64,000 bases of DNA. Source: Pseudomonas vancouverensis (GTDB lineage Bacteria; Pseudomonadota; Gammaproteobacteria; Pseudomonadales; Pseudomonadaceae). The position numbers and the translations under genes were made by a program. Under the pieces are notes generated by a model. The model did no database searches. It was not told the DNA's origin and worked only from the letters and a program-made list of their open reading frames with translations. The DNA is taken from contig NZ_RRZK01000019.1 in the NCBI RefSeq assembly GCF_004348895.1, positions 124,001-188,000 on the forward strand, in the 5' to 3' direction. Below, one piece after another: positions 36,245 to 47,624 of the stretch. The first letter of the stretch is position 1; every line of letters begins with the position of its first letter.

Positions 36245-37255
36245 ATGATGTTTCGAAATACCCTGCGCCGTGGCTTGACCTTCACCCTCCTCGGCCTGGC
36301 ACTCGCCACTCCCCTCACCCAAGCCGCCGACCCGGTTTCCCTGACGCTCTACAACGGCCAGCACAAGGAAGTCGGCGATGCGGTCGCCAAGGCCTTCGAA
36401 GCCAAGACCGGCATTCACGTCAACGTGCGCAAGGGCAGCAGCAACCAGCTCGCCAGCCAGATCGTCGAAGAAGGCGATCGCTCCCCCGCCGATGTGATCT
36501 ACACCGAAGAATCGCCCCCTCTGAACAAACTGGGCGAACAAGGCTTGCTGGCCAAGGCCGACGACGCCACCCTCGCCGTTCTGCCCAAGGAATACGTCGC
36601 CGGCAATGGCACCTGGATCGGCGTGACCGCCCGGGTGCGCGTGGTCGCCTACAACCCGAAACTCGTCGATGAAAAAGACCTGCCCAAGTCGGTAATGGAT
36701 TTCGCCGACCCGAAATGGCAAGGCAAGGTCGGCTTCGTCCCCACCAGCGGCGCGTTCCAGGAACAAGCCGTGGCCATCATCAAGGTACATGGCATGGACG
36801 CCGCCGAAGAGTGGCTGACCGGACTGCGCGCTTTCGGCAAGACCTACAGCAACAACATGGTTGCACTTAAAGCGGTTGAAAACGGTGAAGTGGCTACCGT
36901 ACTGGTCAACAACTACTACTGGTTTGCCTTGCAGCGGGAAAAAGGCCAGCTCGACTCGAAACTGCATTACTTCACTGGTGGCGATGTGGGCGGCTTGATC
37001 ACCGTCTCCAGCGCGGCGGTGCTCAAGTCCAGCAAACACCCCAAAGAAGCCCAGCAGTTGCTCGCCTACATGGCCAGCGAAGAAGGCCAACGCGTCATCA
37101 CCCAGACCACTGCCGAGTATCCGCTGCACAAGGGTATGGAGTCCGACCGCGGGCTCAAACCGTTCAGCGAGCTGCAAGCACCGAATGTCACACCCGCCGA
37201 CCTCGGCAACGCCGAAGAAGCGTTGGATCTGGAACGTGACGTTGGCCTGAACTGA
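36245..37255 (+). CDS. Ferric iron ABC transporter substrate-binding protein (FbpA/HitA type)
   Basis: A 336-residue periplasmic binding protein. Signal peptide residues 1-28 end in TQAA, and the mature protein begins DPVSLTLYNGQH. The iron ligands of FbpA-type proteins can be placed: His40 in YNGQHKE, a glutamate in TEESPPL (88-92) and the adjacent Tyr224-Tyr225 in VNNYYWFA. It would bind free or citrate-released Fe(III) and hand it to the permease next door. GAGGA lies 10 bases before the ATG; the second ATG codon is also usable. A Fur-like box precedes it. The stop overlaps the permease start (TGATG). Confidence 0.9.
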   Translation: MMFRNTLRRGLTFTLLGLALATPLTQAADPVSLTLYNGQHKEVGDAVAKAFEAKTGIHVNVRKGSSNQLASQIVEEGDRSPADVIYTEESPPLNKLGEQGLLAKADDATLAVLPKEYVAGNGTWIGVTARVRVVAYNPKLVDEKDLPKSVMDFADPKWQGKVGFVPTSGAFQEQAVAIIKVHGMDAAEEWLTGLRAFGKTYSNNMVALKAVENGEVATVLVNNYYWFALQREKGQLDSKLHYFTGGDVGGLITVSSAAVLKSSKHPKEAQQLLAYMASEEGQRVITQTTAEYPLHKGMESDRGLKPFSELQAPNVTPADLGNAEEALDLERDVGLN

Positions 37256-38817
37256 TGAGCGTATCGCTATCCGCCGCATCGCGCACTGGCTTCGTGCCCC
37301 GGCGCAAGCGGCCGTCGATCTGGCTGGTGCTGCCGGTGCTGCTCCTGGTCGTACTGAGCTTGCTGCCGCTGGCCTATGTTGGCCTCAAGGCCTGGCAAGC
37401 CGGCTGGGCTCAGGCGCTGCATCTGCTTTGGCGTCCGTACGTGTTCGGCCTGCTGCGCAACACCCTGGCACTGATGGCCGGGGTCACCCTCACCTGCGGC
37501 GTGATCGGTCTGTCGCTGGCGTGGTTGCTGGAACGCAGCAATCTGGCAGGGCGCCGGTTATGGGGTGTGGTCCTGTGCCTGCCATTTGCGGTCCCGGCCT
37601 TTGTCAGCAGCTTCACCTGGGTTTCCCTGAGCGCTCATTTCGAAGGACTGGGCGGGGCCATTCTGGTCATGAGCCTGTCGAAATACCCGCTGATTTTCCT
37701 GCCCGTGGCAGCAACCCTGCGCAATCTCGACCCGTCTCTTGAGGAGTCGGCTCGCACATTGGGGCAGAATCGTTGGGGCGTTTTTTTCCGCGTCACACTG
37801 CCGTTGTTGTGGCCATCGCTGCTGGCCGGATCGTTGTTGATCGCCCTGCATATGCTGGTGGAGTTTGGCGCCCTGTCGATTATCGGCCTGCAAACCTTTA
37901 CCACGGCGATCTACCAACAGTTCGAACTTGAGTTCAGCAATGCCAATGCGGCGATGCTGTCTGCGGTGCTGCTGGCGCTGTGCCTGACGTTGCTGTGGCT
38001 GGAACTGCGCATGCGCGGCAAGGGGCGACACGTGCGCACGGGCCAAGGCGCTGCGCGACGGGCCGAGCAGGTTCGCCTGGGACCGTGGGCGGTCGTCGGC
38101 CAGCTGTACTGCGTGATCCTGGCGATTGTCGGCAGCGGCATTCCGTTGGGGATGCTGGCTTATTGGCTGGCAGTCGGGTCGTCAGCAGCATTCCCGGTCG
38201 CAGCGATCACTGAGGCTTTGCTGTCGTCACTGGCGCTGTCGCTGGGTGGCGCGGCGCTGTGCTTGCTGCTGGCAGTGCCGGTCGGGCTGCTGGTGGTTCG
38301 CCACAAGGGCCAGCTGGCGATCTGGGCCGAGCGCCTGCCGTATCTGCTGCATGCACTGCCGGGCTTGGTGATTGCACTGACGCTGGTGTATTTCGCCCTG
38401 CACTACGTGCCGGCGCTGTATCAGACTTCGGCGTTGTTGCTGATTGCCTACGCACTGCTGTTTTTGCCACTCGCGCAGGCACCGATTCGCACCGCACTCA
38501 ATAAGGCTGCACCGCAACTGGAAGAAGCTGCGCGCACTCTCGGCGCATCGTCATTCAGTGCGTTCTGTCGGGTGACGCTGCCGATCATCTTCCCGGCATT
38601 GGGCGCGGCGTTCGCGCTGGTGTTTCTGGATGCGATGAAAGAGCTGACGGCGACGCTGCTGCTGAGCCCGACCGGGCTGAACACTCTGGCGACGGAAGTC
38701 TGGGCGCATACCGCGAATGTGGAGTTTGCGGCGGCGGCGCCGTATGCGGCGCTGTTGATCGTGGTGTCGGGGTTGCCGGTGTATCTGCTGACGACGCGGA
38801 TGTATCTGAGTCGCTGA
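37255..38817 (+). CDS. Ferric iron ABC transporter permease (FbpB/HitB type)
   Basis: A 520-residue inner-membrane permease made of two fused permease halves, about 12 helices. Two cytoplasmic coupling loops are visible, LEESARTLGQNRWGVFFRVT in the first half and LEEAARTLGASSFSAFCRVT in the second. This fused form is typical of Fe(III) importers. Its gene overlaps the binding-protein gene by 1 base. No ATPase gene follows; the next gene, on the other strand, is a chemoreceptor, so the importer must use an ATPase encoded elsewhere. Confidence 0.9.
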   Translation: MSVSLSAASRTGFVPRRKRPSIWLVLPVLLLVVLSLLPLAYVGLKAWQAGWAQALHLLWRPYVFGLLRNTLALMAGVTLTCGVIGLSLAWLLERSNLAGRRLWGVVLCLPFAVPAFVSSFTWVSLSAHFEGLGGAILVMSLSKYPLIFLPVAATLRNLDPSLEESARTLGQNRWGVFFRVTLPLLWPSLLAGSLLIALHMLVEFGALSIIGLQTFTTAIYQQFELEFSNANAAMLSAVLLALCLTLLWLELRMRGKGRHVRTGQGAARRAEQVRLGPWAVVGQLYCVILAIVGSGIPLGMLAYWLAVGSSAAFPVAAITEALLSSLALSLGGAALCLLLAVPVGLLVVRHKGQLAIWAERLPYLLHALPGLVIALTLVYFALHYVPALYQTSALLLIAYALLFLPLAQAPIRTALNKAAPQLEEAARTLGASSFSAFCRVTLPIIFPALGAAFALVFLDAMKELTATLLLSPTGLNTLATEVWAHTANVEFAAAAPYAALLIVVSGLPVYLLTTRMYLSR

Positions 38818-38824
38818 GTCCGCT

Positions 38825-38880
38825 ATCGCGAGCAAGCTCGCTCCCACAGGGGTTGCGCTGCACCTGTGGGAACGAGCTAG
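38825..38880. repeat. REP element and truncated partner
   Basis: A full REP core, ATCGCGAGCAAGCTCGCTCC, begins at 38825, and a truncated inverted copy, GTGGGAACGAGCTAG, ends at 38880. The pair lies between the convergent permease and chemoreceptor genes. Confidence 0.75.
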
Positions 38881-38898
38881 ACCGGCACTGCTTTCAGA

Positions 38899-40833
38899 TC
38901 AAGCCCTGAACTGCCCCAGGCTCGCCTTCAGCTGTGCAGCCAGACCATCCAGCACCTTGCCGCTGGCCGTGGTTTCCTGAACGGCTTGAGCAGCCTTCTC
39001 GGCCTGCGCATGAATGGTCTCGACACGCCCACGTACGGCTTGCGCGCCATTGGCCTGATGTTCGGCCGCCTGAGTCGCCAGACCGATAGCGGTGTGCACC
39101 TGCTCGACCGAAGCCTGCACCGACTGCTGCAATCGCGCACTGTCACGAAGCACCAGAAGACCTTCGCTGGCCTGACGCCCGGCCTGACCAATCGCCGCCA
39201 CAGCCTCACGTGCGCCCTGCTGAAGAGCAACGATGTGCGCCTGAATATCACCTGTTGAGCTTTGGGTCTTGCTCGCCAGCGCCCGCACTTCGTCGGCCAC
39301 CACCGCGAAACCACGACCGGTTTCACCGGCACGCGCCGCCTCGATGGCCGCGTTCAGCGCCAGCAAGTTGGTCTGCTCAGCGATGCCGTGGATCACCGTC
39401 AGCACCACCTCAATCTGCTCGCTCTGCTGCGCCAGTCGCTCAATGACTTGTGCCCCGGTGTCGACCTGCCCCGCCAGCGCCTCGATCAGGCTGCCGACCT
39501 TCGCCGAAGTCCTGGTGTTCTCGTCTGTGGCCTGACGAATTTCAACTACCTGGCGCAACGCCGCCTGCATGGCGTGGCTTTCAGACTGGGCTTCGTCAGC
39601 CATTTTCGACAAGGCGCGCAGACTTTCCGCCACCTCGTCACGCTGCATGCCCGCCGCCGCATCGGCACCGGCATTGCGCAAGGTCATGGCGCCGATTTCC
39701 ACGCCGGTACGCTGGGCCACGTCACCCGCCTCACGCACGATCGGCTGCAACTTATCCACAAAGCGGTTGACCGCCGAGGCCATGTCACCGATTTCGTCTT
39801 TGCTGTTGATCTGTACACGCTTGGTCAGATCGCCGTCGCCCGCCGCCAGGTCATCCATGGCCACGATCAGCATTTTCAGGCGATTGACCACTCGACGCCC
39901 CAGTACCACGGCCAGCAACAGCAGGACACCAAAACCGACCACGGCCAGGCACACACCAATGCGCCAGCGAAGGGTCGCCGCGGCCTCCTGGACGGTGCTG
40001 GTGGTGTTGGCTTTCATTTCGCCTGCCGTGGATTGCGCCGATTGCAGGCGCGAGCGCATGGCGGCGGCGCTGTCTGCCGCTGCGCCTTTGAGGCTATCGC
40101 CGACCAACTGGTCGCTGCTGGCAATCAGCGCCGAGAAGCGCTTGTCCAGCGCCGCCAGATCAGTCTCGACGGACTCGGTCGACACGCCCATCAACACCTT
40201 GCCGATTTCCACGCCGTTCGGATTGATCGAGGCTTCGATGTAGAAAACCGACGGATCGTTTTTCGCTGCATCCAGCACCTTGTCCAGCGCGCGCTCGCCT
40301 TGGCCTTTCTCCAGCAGAGCCTTGTTGATCGGGTTTTCCCGGTTGAGGTAGCGCGTCAGGTGTTGACCGGTGGCATCGTCGTACACCACAAACAGCACGT
40401 TGGGATTGCGCTGGGCGCGACGGGCGAACTCGGACAGGGTGGGAACGTCGTTGTCCCACATGGCGCGGGGTGCGACCGAGGCCAGAAGCTGCGCCATGTC
40501 ATTGGCGGAGTCCTTCAGGTCTTTTTCCAGGGTCGCACGCAGTTGCGCCTGCTCTTCCTCGAGTCGCGAGGACAAACCGGCCGTGAGGCGTTGACGGGTG
40601 CTGGTGGAGAGGCTGTCGAGACTCGAGGTGACTTCACGCCCCGCTTGCTCAAGCTCTCCGGAAAGTTTTTGACTGTCCGCCCCAAGTCGCGTGCCGAGAT
40701 CGGCTTCCAGTGCAGTCACCGTGCTCCGAGTCAGAGCAACAGCCACCAGCACCTGCACCAAAAGGGCGATACCAAGGGTAACGAACACAGGCCGTAATAA
40801 ACGGCTTTGTAACAGTGAGAGAACGGCCGACAC
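38899..40833 (-). CDS. Methyl-accepting chemotaxis protein
   Basis: A 644-residue chemoreceptor. The first membrane helix is around residues 14-37, a periplasmic sensor of about 250 residues follows, and the second helix is around 290-312 ([20 protein letters not shown]). A HAMP domain and the cytoplasmic signalling coil come next. The hairpin tip, with [20 protein letters not shown] and [15 protein letters not shown], is fully conserved, so it should couple to CheA/CheW. The periplasmic domain has a segment [19 protein letters not shown] that may be a PAS-like or dCACHE-like fold. The ligand is unknown. No pentapeptide for CheR is seen at the C-terminus. Confidence 0.92.
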   Translation of the reverse strand: MSAVLSLLQSRLLRPVFVTLGIALLVQVLVAVALTRSTVTALEADLGTRLGADSQKLSGELEQAGREVTSSLDSLSTSTRQRLTAGLSSRLEEEQAQLRATLEKDLKDSANDMAQLLASVAPRAMWDNDVPTLSEFARRAQRNPNVLFVVYDDATGQHLTRYLNRENPINKALLEKGQGERALDKVLDAAKNDPSVFYIEASINPNGVEIGKVLMGVSTESVETDLAALDKRFSALIASSDQLVGDSLKGAAADSAAAMRSRLQSAQSTAGEMKANTTSTVQEAAATLRWRIGVCLAVVGFGVLLLLAVVLGRRVVNRLKMLIVAMDDLAAGDGDLTKRVQINSKDEIGDMASAVNRFVDKLQPIVREAGDVAQRTGVEIGAMTLRNAGADAAAGMQRDEVAESLRALSKMADEAQSESHAMQAALRQVVEIRQATDENTRTSAKVGSLIEALAGQVDTGAQVIERLAQQSEQIEVVLTVIHGIAEQTNLLALNAAIEAARAGETGRGFAVVADEVRALASKTQSSTGDIQAHIVALQQGAREAVAAIGQAGRQASEGLLVLRDSARLQQSVQASVEQVHTAIGLATQAAEHQANGAQAVRGRVETIHAQAEKAAQAVQETTASGKVLDGLAAQLKASLGQFRA

Positions 40834-40924
40834 TGTGAATCCCTCTACTTTGACGCCATTAAATTGATGGCACTCTTATCGGGATATTTACAGCAAAGGT
40901 CATGCCGTCCAACAGGCATAAACG

Positions 40925-40952
40925 ACAAAGGGCCCGATTATGGGCCCTTTGT
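40925..40952 (-). terminator. Terminator after purA
   Basis: An 11-base perfect stem ACAAAGGGCCC / GGGCCCTTTGT with a 6-base loop, about 20 bases downstream of the purA stop codon. Confidence 0.88.
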
Positions 40953-40971
40953 GTTTCACATCAATGACTTA

Positions 40972-42315
<1,344 letters not shown>

Positions 42316-43503
42316 TCAAGAAGCCAGTGGCGATACTTGCCAAAGCCCGTTCTGCTGGATCAATTGCCGGTCGCAGTCCGCTTCACGGGCGGCGGCCAAT
42401 GGCTGCCCAGGCAATGCCTGGACGACACGCTGACCCTCACTGCGCAACTGGCAAACCTGCTGCCAGAGTGCCGCATCCGTACTGTCAGGCATCCAGATAC
42501 CGCCAGACGGTAGCTCGATCTCAGCACGCCCCAGGGTCACCAGGGTTTTCAAATCGGTAGAGAAGCCGGTGGCCGGACGGGCGCGACCGAAGTCGGCACC
42601 GATGTCGTCGTAACGACCACCCTGAGCAATCGACTGGCCAACACCCGGCACAAACACGGCGAACACTACGCCGGTGTGGTAGTGATAACCGCGCAGCTCG
42701 CCCAGGTCGAAGTACAGCGGCAGCTCCGGGAAACGCACGGACAGACGCTCGGCAATCGCCAGCAAGTCGTCCAGTGCCGCCAGAACAGGAGCCGGCGCCT
42801 TGGCCAGGCGCTCGCGCGCAGCCGTCAGCACTTCACGACCGCCACACAGGTCGACCAACGCACGCAGCATGCCCGACAGGTCCGCCGGCAAGCCTTCGGT
42901 CAAGGTAATGACCTCGTCGATAGCCTTGCGTTGCAAGGCATCGAACAACTGCTGCTCGACTTCACCGGACAAACCGGCCGCACGGGCCAGGCCACGGTAG
43001 ATGCCGACATGGCCGAGGTCCATGTGCACGTCCGGCACATCGGCCAGTTGCAGCATGGCGAGCATCAGGCTGATGACTTCCACGTCACTGCTCGGATTGC
43101 CGTCGCCGTACAACTCGGCGCCCAGTTGAATCGGGCTGCGCGAGGACGACAGGGCGCGAGGCTGGGCATGCAGAACGCTGCCGGCATAGCACAGGCGGCT
43201 CGGGCCTTCGCGGCGCAGGGTATGCGCATCGATGCGCGCCACTTGCGGTGTGATGTCGGCACGGAATCCCATCTGACGGCCCGACTGCGGGTCGATGACC
43301 TTGAAGGTGCGCAGGTCCAGGTCCTGGCCCGCGCCGGTCAGCAGGGATTCCAGGTACTCGATATGGGGAGTCACGACAAACTCGTAACCCCAGCTCTGGA
43401 ACAGATCCAACACCTGACGCCGCGCCACTTCAATACGCGCCGCTTCCGGTGGCAGTACTTCTTCGATGCCATCTGGCAGAAGCCAGCGGTCTACCGTTGC
43501 CAT
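42316..43503 (-). CDS. hisZ: ATP phosphoribosyltransferase regulatory subunit
   Basis: A 395-residue class II aminoacyl-tRNA-synthetase-like protein without a tRNA-binding domain. It resembles HisRS ([38 protein letters not shown]) but is shorter and begins [20 protein letters not shown], the pattern of HisZ. HisZ partners the short form of HisG for the first step of histidine synthesis and confers feedback control; hisG is not in this window. GGGGAAGG precedes the ATG. P. aeruginosa has a small gene between hflC and hisZ which I do not find here. Confidence 0.93.
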   Translation of the reverse strand: MATVDRWLLPDGIEEVLPPEAARIEVARRQVLDLFQSWGYEFVVTPHIEYLESLLTGAGQDLDLRTFKVIDPQSGRQMGFRADITPQVARIDAHTLRREGPSRLCYAGSVLHAQPRALSSSRSPIQLGAELYGDGNPSSDVEVISLMLAMLQLADVPDVHMDLGHVGIYRGLARAAGLSGEVEQQLFDALQRKAIDEVITLTEGLPADLSGMLRALVDLCGGREVLTAARERLAKAPAPVLAALDDLLAIAERLSVRFPELPLYFDLGELRGYHYHTGVVFAVFVPGVGQSIAQGGRYDDIGADFGRARPATGFSTDLKTLVTLGRAEIELPSGGIWMPDSTDAALWQQVCQLRSEGQRVVQALPGQPLAAAREADCDRQLIQQNGLWQVSPLAS

Positions 43504-43810
43504 TACGCCTTCCCCTATATCCGGGCAGCCAGCCTGTCGGCGAGCCTTGAGTGAAGCAGAAAATGATCGGCCCACGCACAATCCACGCGCATGAGCGACG
43601 GAGCGAAAAGCCTTCTACGGCTTCGCTGACCACTTTCCTCGAAAAACTGTCGGGCCATGAGCCCGGCATCTGCCTAAAACCAGCAATCAAACGTGCAGAC
43701 GCAAAAAAGCCGGGAATTTCCCGGCTGCCGCATCATACACACGTTTTCCCAAAGGATCACCCCGCCAGAGGTTTTAGCCGCCAGGCGGGATGATTCAGGT
43801 CAACGGCGTA
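43504..43810. other. Intergenic region between hflC and hisZ
   Basis: Both flanking genes are on the minus strand. The stretch contains the hflC terminator (43703-43727) and the probable hisZ-purA promoter region beyond. I checked for a small DUF2065-type membrane protein known from this place in P. aeruginosa and see no frame for it. Confidence 0.5.
43703..43727 (-). terminator. Terminator of the hfq-hflX-hflK-hflC unit
   Basis: AGCCGGGAAATTCCCGGCT followed by TTTTT on the minus strand, about 85 bases after the hflC stop codon. It separates this unit from hisZ-purA. Confidence 0.9.
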
Positions 43811-44680
43811 TCAAGGCTTGGCTTTTTCCAGGTAGTGGAAGAAGTCGCTGCTTGGGTCGAGGACCATGACGTCGGATTTGTTCGCGAAGCTTTCACGGTA
43901 GGCACGCAGGCTACGGTAGAACGCGTAGAACTCCTGATCCTGACCGTAGGCCTTGGAGTAGATCGCAGCGGCCTGGGCGTCGCCGTCACCGCGAATCTCT
44001 TCAGATTCACGATAGGCTTCAGCCAGCAGTACGCGGCGCTGACGATCGGCATCGGCACGAATGCCTTCAGCCAGCTCGTTACCCTTGGCGCGGTGCTCGC
44101 GAGCTTCACGCTCACGCTCGGTGCTCATACGTTCGAACACGCTGCGGTTCACTTCTTTCGGCAAGTCGATGGTCTTGACCCGAACATCGACCACTTCGAT
44201 GCCCAGCTCTTTCTCGGCCATCTTGTTCAGCGAAGAAGTGATGTCCGCCATCAGCGCATCACGCTCACCGGAGACCACCTCGTGCAGGGTGCGCTTACCG
44301 AACTGGTCACGCAGGCCCGATTCCAGACGACGGGACAGACGCTCGTCGGCGATCTGCTTCAGACCGGAAGTCGCGGTGTAGAAACGCTCGGCGTCCTTCA
44401 CACGCCACTTGGCGTAGGCATCGACCATCACGGCTTTCTTTTCCAGCGTCAGGAAGCGTTGCGTCGGCGCATCCAGCGTCATCAGGCGTGCGTCGAATTT
44501 ACGCACCTGGTTAACGTACGGCACCTTCACATGCAGGCCCGGCTGAACATCGGCCTGAACCACGCGACCGAATTGCAGCAGCACCGCGCGCTCGGTCTGA
44601 GCCACGATGTAGAAGCAGTTCCAGGCAGCGATGGCCACGACGACGCCGACAATAAGGGCGATCAGCGATTTATTGCTCAT
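43811..44680 (-). CDS. hflC: Protease modulator HflC
   Basis: A 289-residue SPFH-domain membrane protein. A single N-terminal membrane helix (LIALIVGVVVAIAAWNCFYI) anchors it with the bulk in the periplasm, and the SPFH region starts at QTERAVLLQFGRVV. With HflK it forms a large ring around the FtsH protease and modulates its activity. It overlaps the hflK stop by 1 base, so the two are made in step. The charged coiled-coil segment STEREREAREHRAKGNELAE is typical. Confidence 0.97.
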   Translation of the reverse strand: MSNKSLIALIVGVVVAIAAWNCFYIVAQTERAVLLQFGRVVQADVQPGLHVKVPYVNQVRKFDARLMTLDAPTQRFLTLEKKAVMVDAYAKWRVKDAERFYTATSGLKQIADERLSRRLESGLRDQFGKRTLHEVVSGERDALMADITSSLNKMAEKELGIEVVDVRVKTIDLPKEVNRSVFERMSTEREREAREHRAKGNELAEGIRADADRQRRVLLAEAYRESEEIRGDGDAQAAAIYSKAYGQDQEFYAFYRSLRAYRESFANKSDVMVLDPSSDFFHYLEKAKP

Positions 44681-45861
44681 CAGCGAGTCTCCCTGGTACG
44701 CGCTTGCTGTTGCTGCAGATCAACTGCCGCACGCGCATTCGCTTCATTGCTGGTAGCGGCCGCACTGGTCACCGGAGTGCTGGTGCTGCGACTACTGTCG
44801 ATCATCTTGTCCAAAGGCAGATACAGCAGGTTGCTCTGGCCATTCTTGTTGCCGGTCACGAGCACTTTGCTGGTGTTGCTGAAGACTTCCTGCATGGTGT
44901 CCAGGTACAGACGCTGGCGGGTGACTTCAGGTGCCTTGCGGTATTCGGCCACCAGCTTGGTGAAGCGATCGGCCTCACCCTTGGCGCGGGAGACGGTTTC
45001 GTCACGGTAGCCGTTGGCATCCTCAAGGATGCGCTGGGCCTGACCACGAGCTTCCGGCACAACGCCGTTGGCATAAGTTTCAGCCTGGTTGCGCGAACGC
45101 TGCTCGTCTTCACGGGCGCGGATCACGTCATCGAAGGCTTCCTGTACTTCGCGCGGTGCCGCTGCGCTCTGTACGTTGACCTGGGTCACGGTGATACCGG
45201 TGCGATAGGTATCCATGAAGCGTTGCAGACGCTCCTTGATTTCGCTGGCCATCAATTCACGACCTTCGGTCAGCACCTGGTCCATCGCGGTGGAACCCAC
45301 CACATGGCGCAAGGCACTGTCGGTCGCGTGCTGCAGGCTGATTTCCGGCTGATCGACGCTCAGCACGAAGTCCTGCAGGTTGCTGATCTTGTACTGCACG
45401 GTCAGCGGCACTTCGACGATGTTTTCGTCTTCAGTCAGCATTTGACCCTGCTTGGTGTACGCACGCTCACGCGTCACGTTTTCCATGTACTTTTTATCGA
45501 TCGGCGGGAAGTAGATATTCAGGCCCGGACCTACGGTTTCGTAGTACTTGCCGAAGCGCAGCACCACGGCCTGCTCCTGCTCGTCGACGACATAGACCGC
45601 GCTGTACAGCCACACGGCTGCCAGGACGACCAGACCGATGCCAAGCAGGCCGCCGAAGCCGCCACTGCCCTTGCCCGGACCACCGCCGTCATCACCACTG
45701 CCACGTTTCTTACCACCACCGAACAAACCGTTCAGGCTTTCCTGCAGCTTTCGGAAGGCCTCGTCGAGATCCGGTGGCCCCTTGCGATCGCCGTTGTTAC
45801 GACGCTTGCCACCCCAAGGATCCTGATTATTCGAGTTGCCACCCGGCTCATTCCAAGCCAT
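44680..45861 (-). CDS. hflK: FtsH protease activity modulator HflK
   Basis: A 393-residue partner of HflC. It opens with a glycine- and charge-rich cytoplasmic segment (MAWNEPGGNSNNQDPWGGKR, then GGGKKRGSGDDGGGPGKGSG), followed by a membrane helix (LLGIGLVVLAAVWLYSAVYV), the SPFH domain and a coiled coil. GGAGAG lies before the ATG at 45861; an ATG 4 codons upstream is a less likely alternative. Order hfq-hflX-hflK-hflC is standard in gamma-proteobacteria. Confidence 0.96.
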   Translation of the reverse strand: MAWNEPGGNSNNQDPWGGKRRNNGDRKGPPDLDEAFRKLQESLNGLFGGGKKRGSGDDGGGPGKGSGGFGGLLGIGLVVLAAVWLYSAVYVVDEQEQAVVLRFGKYYETVGPGLNIYFPPIDKKYMENVTRERAYTKQGQMLTEDENIVEVPLTVQYKISNLQDFVLSVDQPEISLQHATDSALRHVVGSTAMDQVLTEGRELMASEIKERLQRFMDTYRTGITVTQVNVQSAAAPREVQEAFDDVIRAREDEQRSRNQAETYANGVVPEARGQAQRILEDANGYRDETVSRAKGEADRFTKLVAEYRKAPEVTRQRLYLDTMQEVFSNTSKVLVTGNKNGQSNLLYLPLDKMIDSSRSTSTPVTSAAATSNEANARAAVDLQQQQARTRETR

Positions 45862-45957
45862 AGCGCTCTCCATCTGATAAAGCAAAGACGCACCCACGGC
45901 GCGCCGACCAATGCTACAGAATGCCTGTCACCACGACACAACCGCTTTCTCAGGCTT

Positions 45958-47259
45958 TTATTGCAAAGTGTGTTGCTCGATGAATTCCATCGGCTGCAAT
46001 CCTTCGCGGCTTACCAGTCGATTCAACTCGACCCTGGGCAAACGAACGGCCAGCAAACTGATGCCTTCTTCGTCGTGTTCTTCTTTCTGCACCGCACCGA
46101 GTTCGAAAAACTGCGCACGCAGTCGGGCGAATCGTTGCGGCAAGCGCAAGGTACCAATGAACAGATCACTGCCAAGCAACTCGGCAATGGCCTGCTCAAG
46201 CAGTTCCAGACCCGTGCCATCACGCGCCGACAGCCAGACCCGCTGGGGCTTGCCGTTTTCGTCGCGCTGGATTTGTGGCTCAACGCCTTCAAGCAAATCG
46301 AGTTTGTTATAGACCTCGAGGATCGGCAAGTCCTGGGCACCAATCTCGCCCAGCACCACCATCACCTGCTCGATCTGCAACATGCGATCCGGTTCGGCCG
46401 CATCGATCACGTGCAACAACAGGTCAGAGTTGCTCGACTCTTCGAGGGTAGACCGAAATGCCTCGACCAGCTTGTGGGGCAAGTGGCGAATGAAACCCAC
46501 GGTGTCGGCCAGGACAATCGGCCCCAGGTCGTCAAGCTCCAGACGGCGCAAGGTCGGATCCAGCGTCGCAAACAACTGGTCAGCCGCATACACCTCGGAC
46601 TTGGTCACGTTGTTGAACAGCGTGGATTTACCGGCGTTGGTATAGCCCACCAGGGACACGGTCGGGATATCCGCACGGGATCGGCCACGTCGCGACTGCT
46701 CACGCTGACTGCGTACTTTTTCCAGGCGCCCCTTGATCTGGCGCAAGCGAACCCGCAGCAAACGACGGTCGGTTTCCAGTTGGGTTTCACCCGGACCGCG
46801 CATGCCGATACCGCCACCTTGACGCTCAAGGTGAGTCCAGCCACGAACCAGCCGGGTGCTCATGTGGTCAAGCTGGGCCAGTTCTACCTGGAGCTTGCCT
46901 TCATGGGTACGGGCGCGTTGGGCGAAAATATCGAGAATCAGACCGGTACGGTCGATCACGCGACACTCGAAGACACGTTCGAGGTTACGTTCCTGACTGG
47001 GCGTGAGGATGTGATTGAAAATCACCAGATCGGCTTCTTCAGCCTTGACCAGGTCGCGCAGTTCCTCGACCTTGCCGCTGCCGATCAGGTATTTGGCGGT
47101 TGGCCGATGACGCGGCACGTTAAAAAACGCAACGGTCTCGGCGCCGGCCGAATTAGCCAATTCCTGAAACTCCTGCGGATCTTCGCGCGCCTCAGGGTCC
47201 TGTCCATCCAAGTGAACGAGAATGACTCGTTCACCACCACCGTGGCGCTCAAAGAACAA
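45958..47259 (-). CDS. hflX: Ribosome-associated GTPase HflX (TTG start)
   Basis: A 433-residue Obg-HflX GTPase that splits stalled or stressed ribosomes. The N-terminal HflX domain includes the family hallmark GGGIGMRGPGETQLETDRR. The G domain has GYTNAGKSTLFN (G1), DTVGFIRHLPHKLVEAF (G3) and VYNKLDLL (G4). The start is TTG, supported by AGGAG 5 bases ahead and by the usual terminus FFERHGGGERVILVHLDGQD; no ATG is available nearby. It lies 12 bases after hfq. A weak start may keep HflX low relative to Hfq. Confidence 0.96.
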   Translation of the reverse strand: MFFERHGGGERVILVHLDGQDPEAREDPQEFQELANSAGAETVAFFNVPRHRPTAKYLIGSGKVEELRDLVKAEEADLVIFNHILTPSQERNLERVFECRVIDRTGLILDIFAQRARTHEGKLQVELAQLDHMSTRLVRGWTHLERQGGGIGMRGPGETQLETDRRLLRVRLRQIKGRLEKVRSQREQSRRGRSRADIPTVSLVGYTNAGKSTLFNNVTKSEVYAADQLFATLDPTLRRLELDDLGPIVLADTVGFIRHLPHKLVEAFRSTLEESSNSDLLLHVIDAAEPDRMLQIEQVMVVLGEIGAQDLPILEVYNKLDLLEGVEPQIQRDENGKPQRVWLSARDGTGLELLEQAIAELLGSDLFIGTLRLPQRFARLRAQFFELGAVQKEEHDEEGISLLAVRLPRVELNRLVSREGLQPMEFIEQHTLQ

Positions 47260-47271
47260 AGGAGACTCCTA

Positions 47272-47532
47272 TCAGGCGTTACCTGGCTCAGCGTCACCTG
47301 CTTCGGATTCGGTTGCGCTAGGCAGACGAATCGGGCGAACAGGAACCACTGTCGAGATAGCGTGCTTGTAAACCATTTGGCTGACGGTGTTCTTCAGCAG
47401 AATGACGAACTGGTCGAAAGACTCGATCGTGCCTTGCAGCTTGATACCGTTGACCAGGTAGATGGACACCCCAACTTTCTCTTTACGTAAAGTATTCAAG
47501 TAAGGGTCTTGTAGCGAATGCCCTTTTGACAT
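47272..47532 (-). CDS. hfq: RNA chaperone Hfq
   Basis: An 86-residue Hfq that forms a hexameric ring, pairing small RNAs with mRNAs and, with Crc, controlling catabolite repression in pseudomonads. Starts [20 protein letters not shown]; the Sm1 motif is [13 protein letters not shown] and the Sm2 motif [10 protein letters not shown]. The short acidic C-tail ([15 protein letters not shown]) is typical of Pseudomonas. AAAGGAG stands 7 bases before the ATG. The 92-base gap to miaA probably contains an hfq promoter. Confidence 0.99.
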   Translation of the reverse strand: MSKGHSLQDPYLNTLRKEKVGVSIYLVNGIKLQGTIESFDQFVILLKNTVSQMVYKHAISTVVPVRPIRLPSATESEAGDAEPGNA

Positions 47533-47624
47533 GTGCCGCACTCCTTTAAGGATTCAAAATAAAAATAGGTAATCAGATGGCTTTAGCCGCCACACCCCCA
47601 AGGATAGACGGCAATTGCAAGGAC

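Noticed and set aside
35966..36318. Minus-strand frames across the second tRNA-Leu
   Set aside because: They run through the tRNA and terminator, and into the signal peptide of the iron-binding protein; not real genes.
43504..43810. Possible DUF2065 membrane protein between hflC and hisZ
   Set aside because: P. aeruginosa has a small gene here, but reading all frames of this interval gave no hydrophobic 60-residue product.
44704..47490. A 928-codon frame antisense to hflK, hflX and hfq
   Set aside because: It covers three well-established genes on the opposite strand, has low-complexity composition and no ribosome site; a GC-bias shadow.
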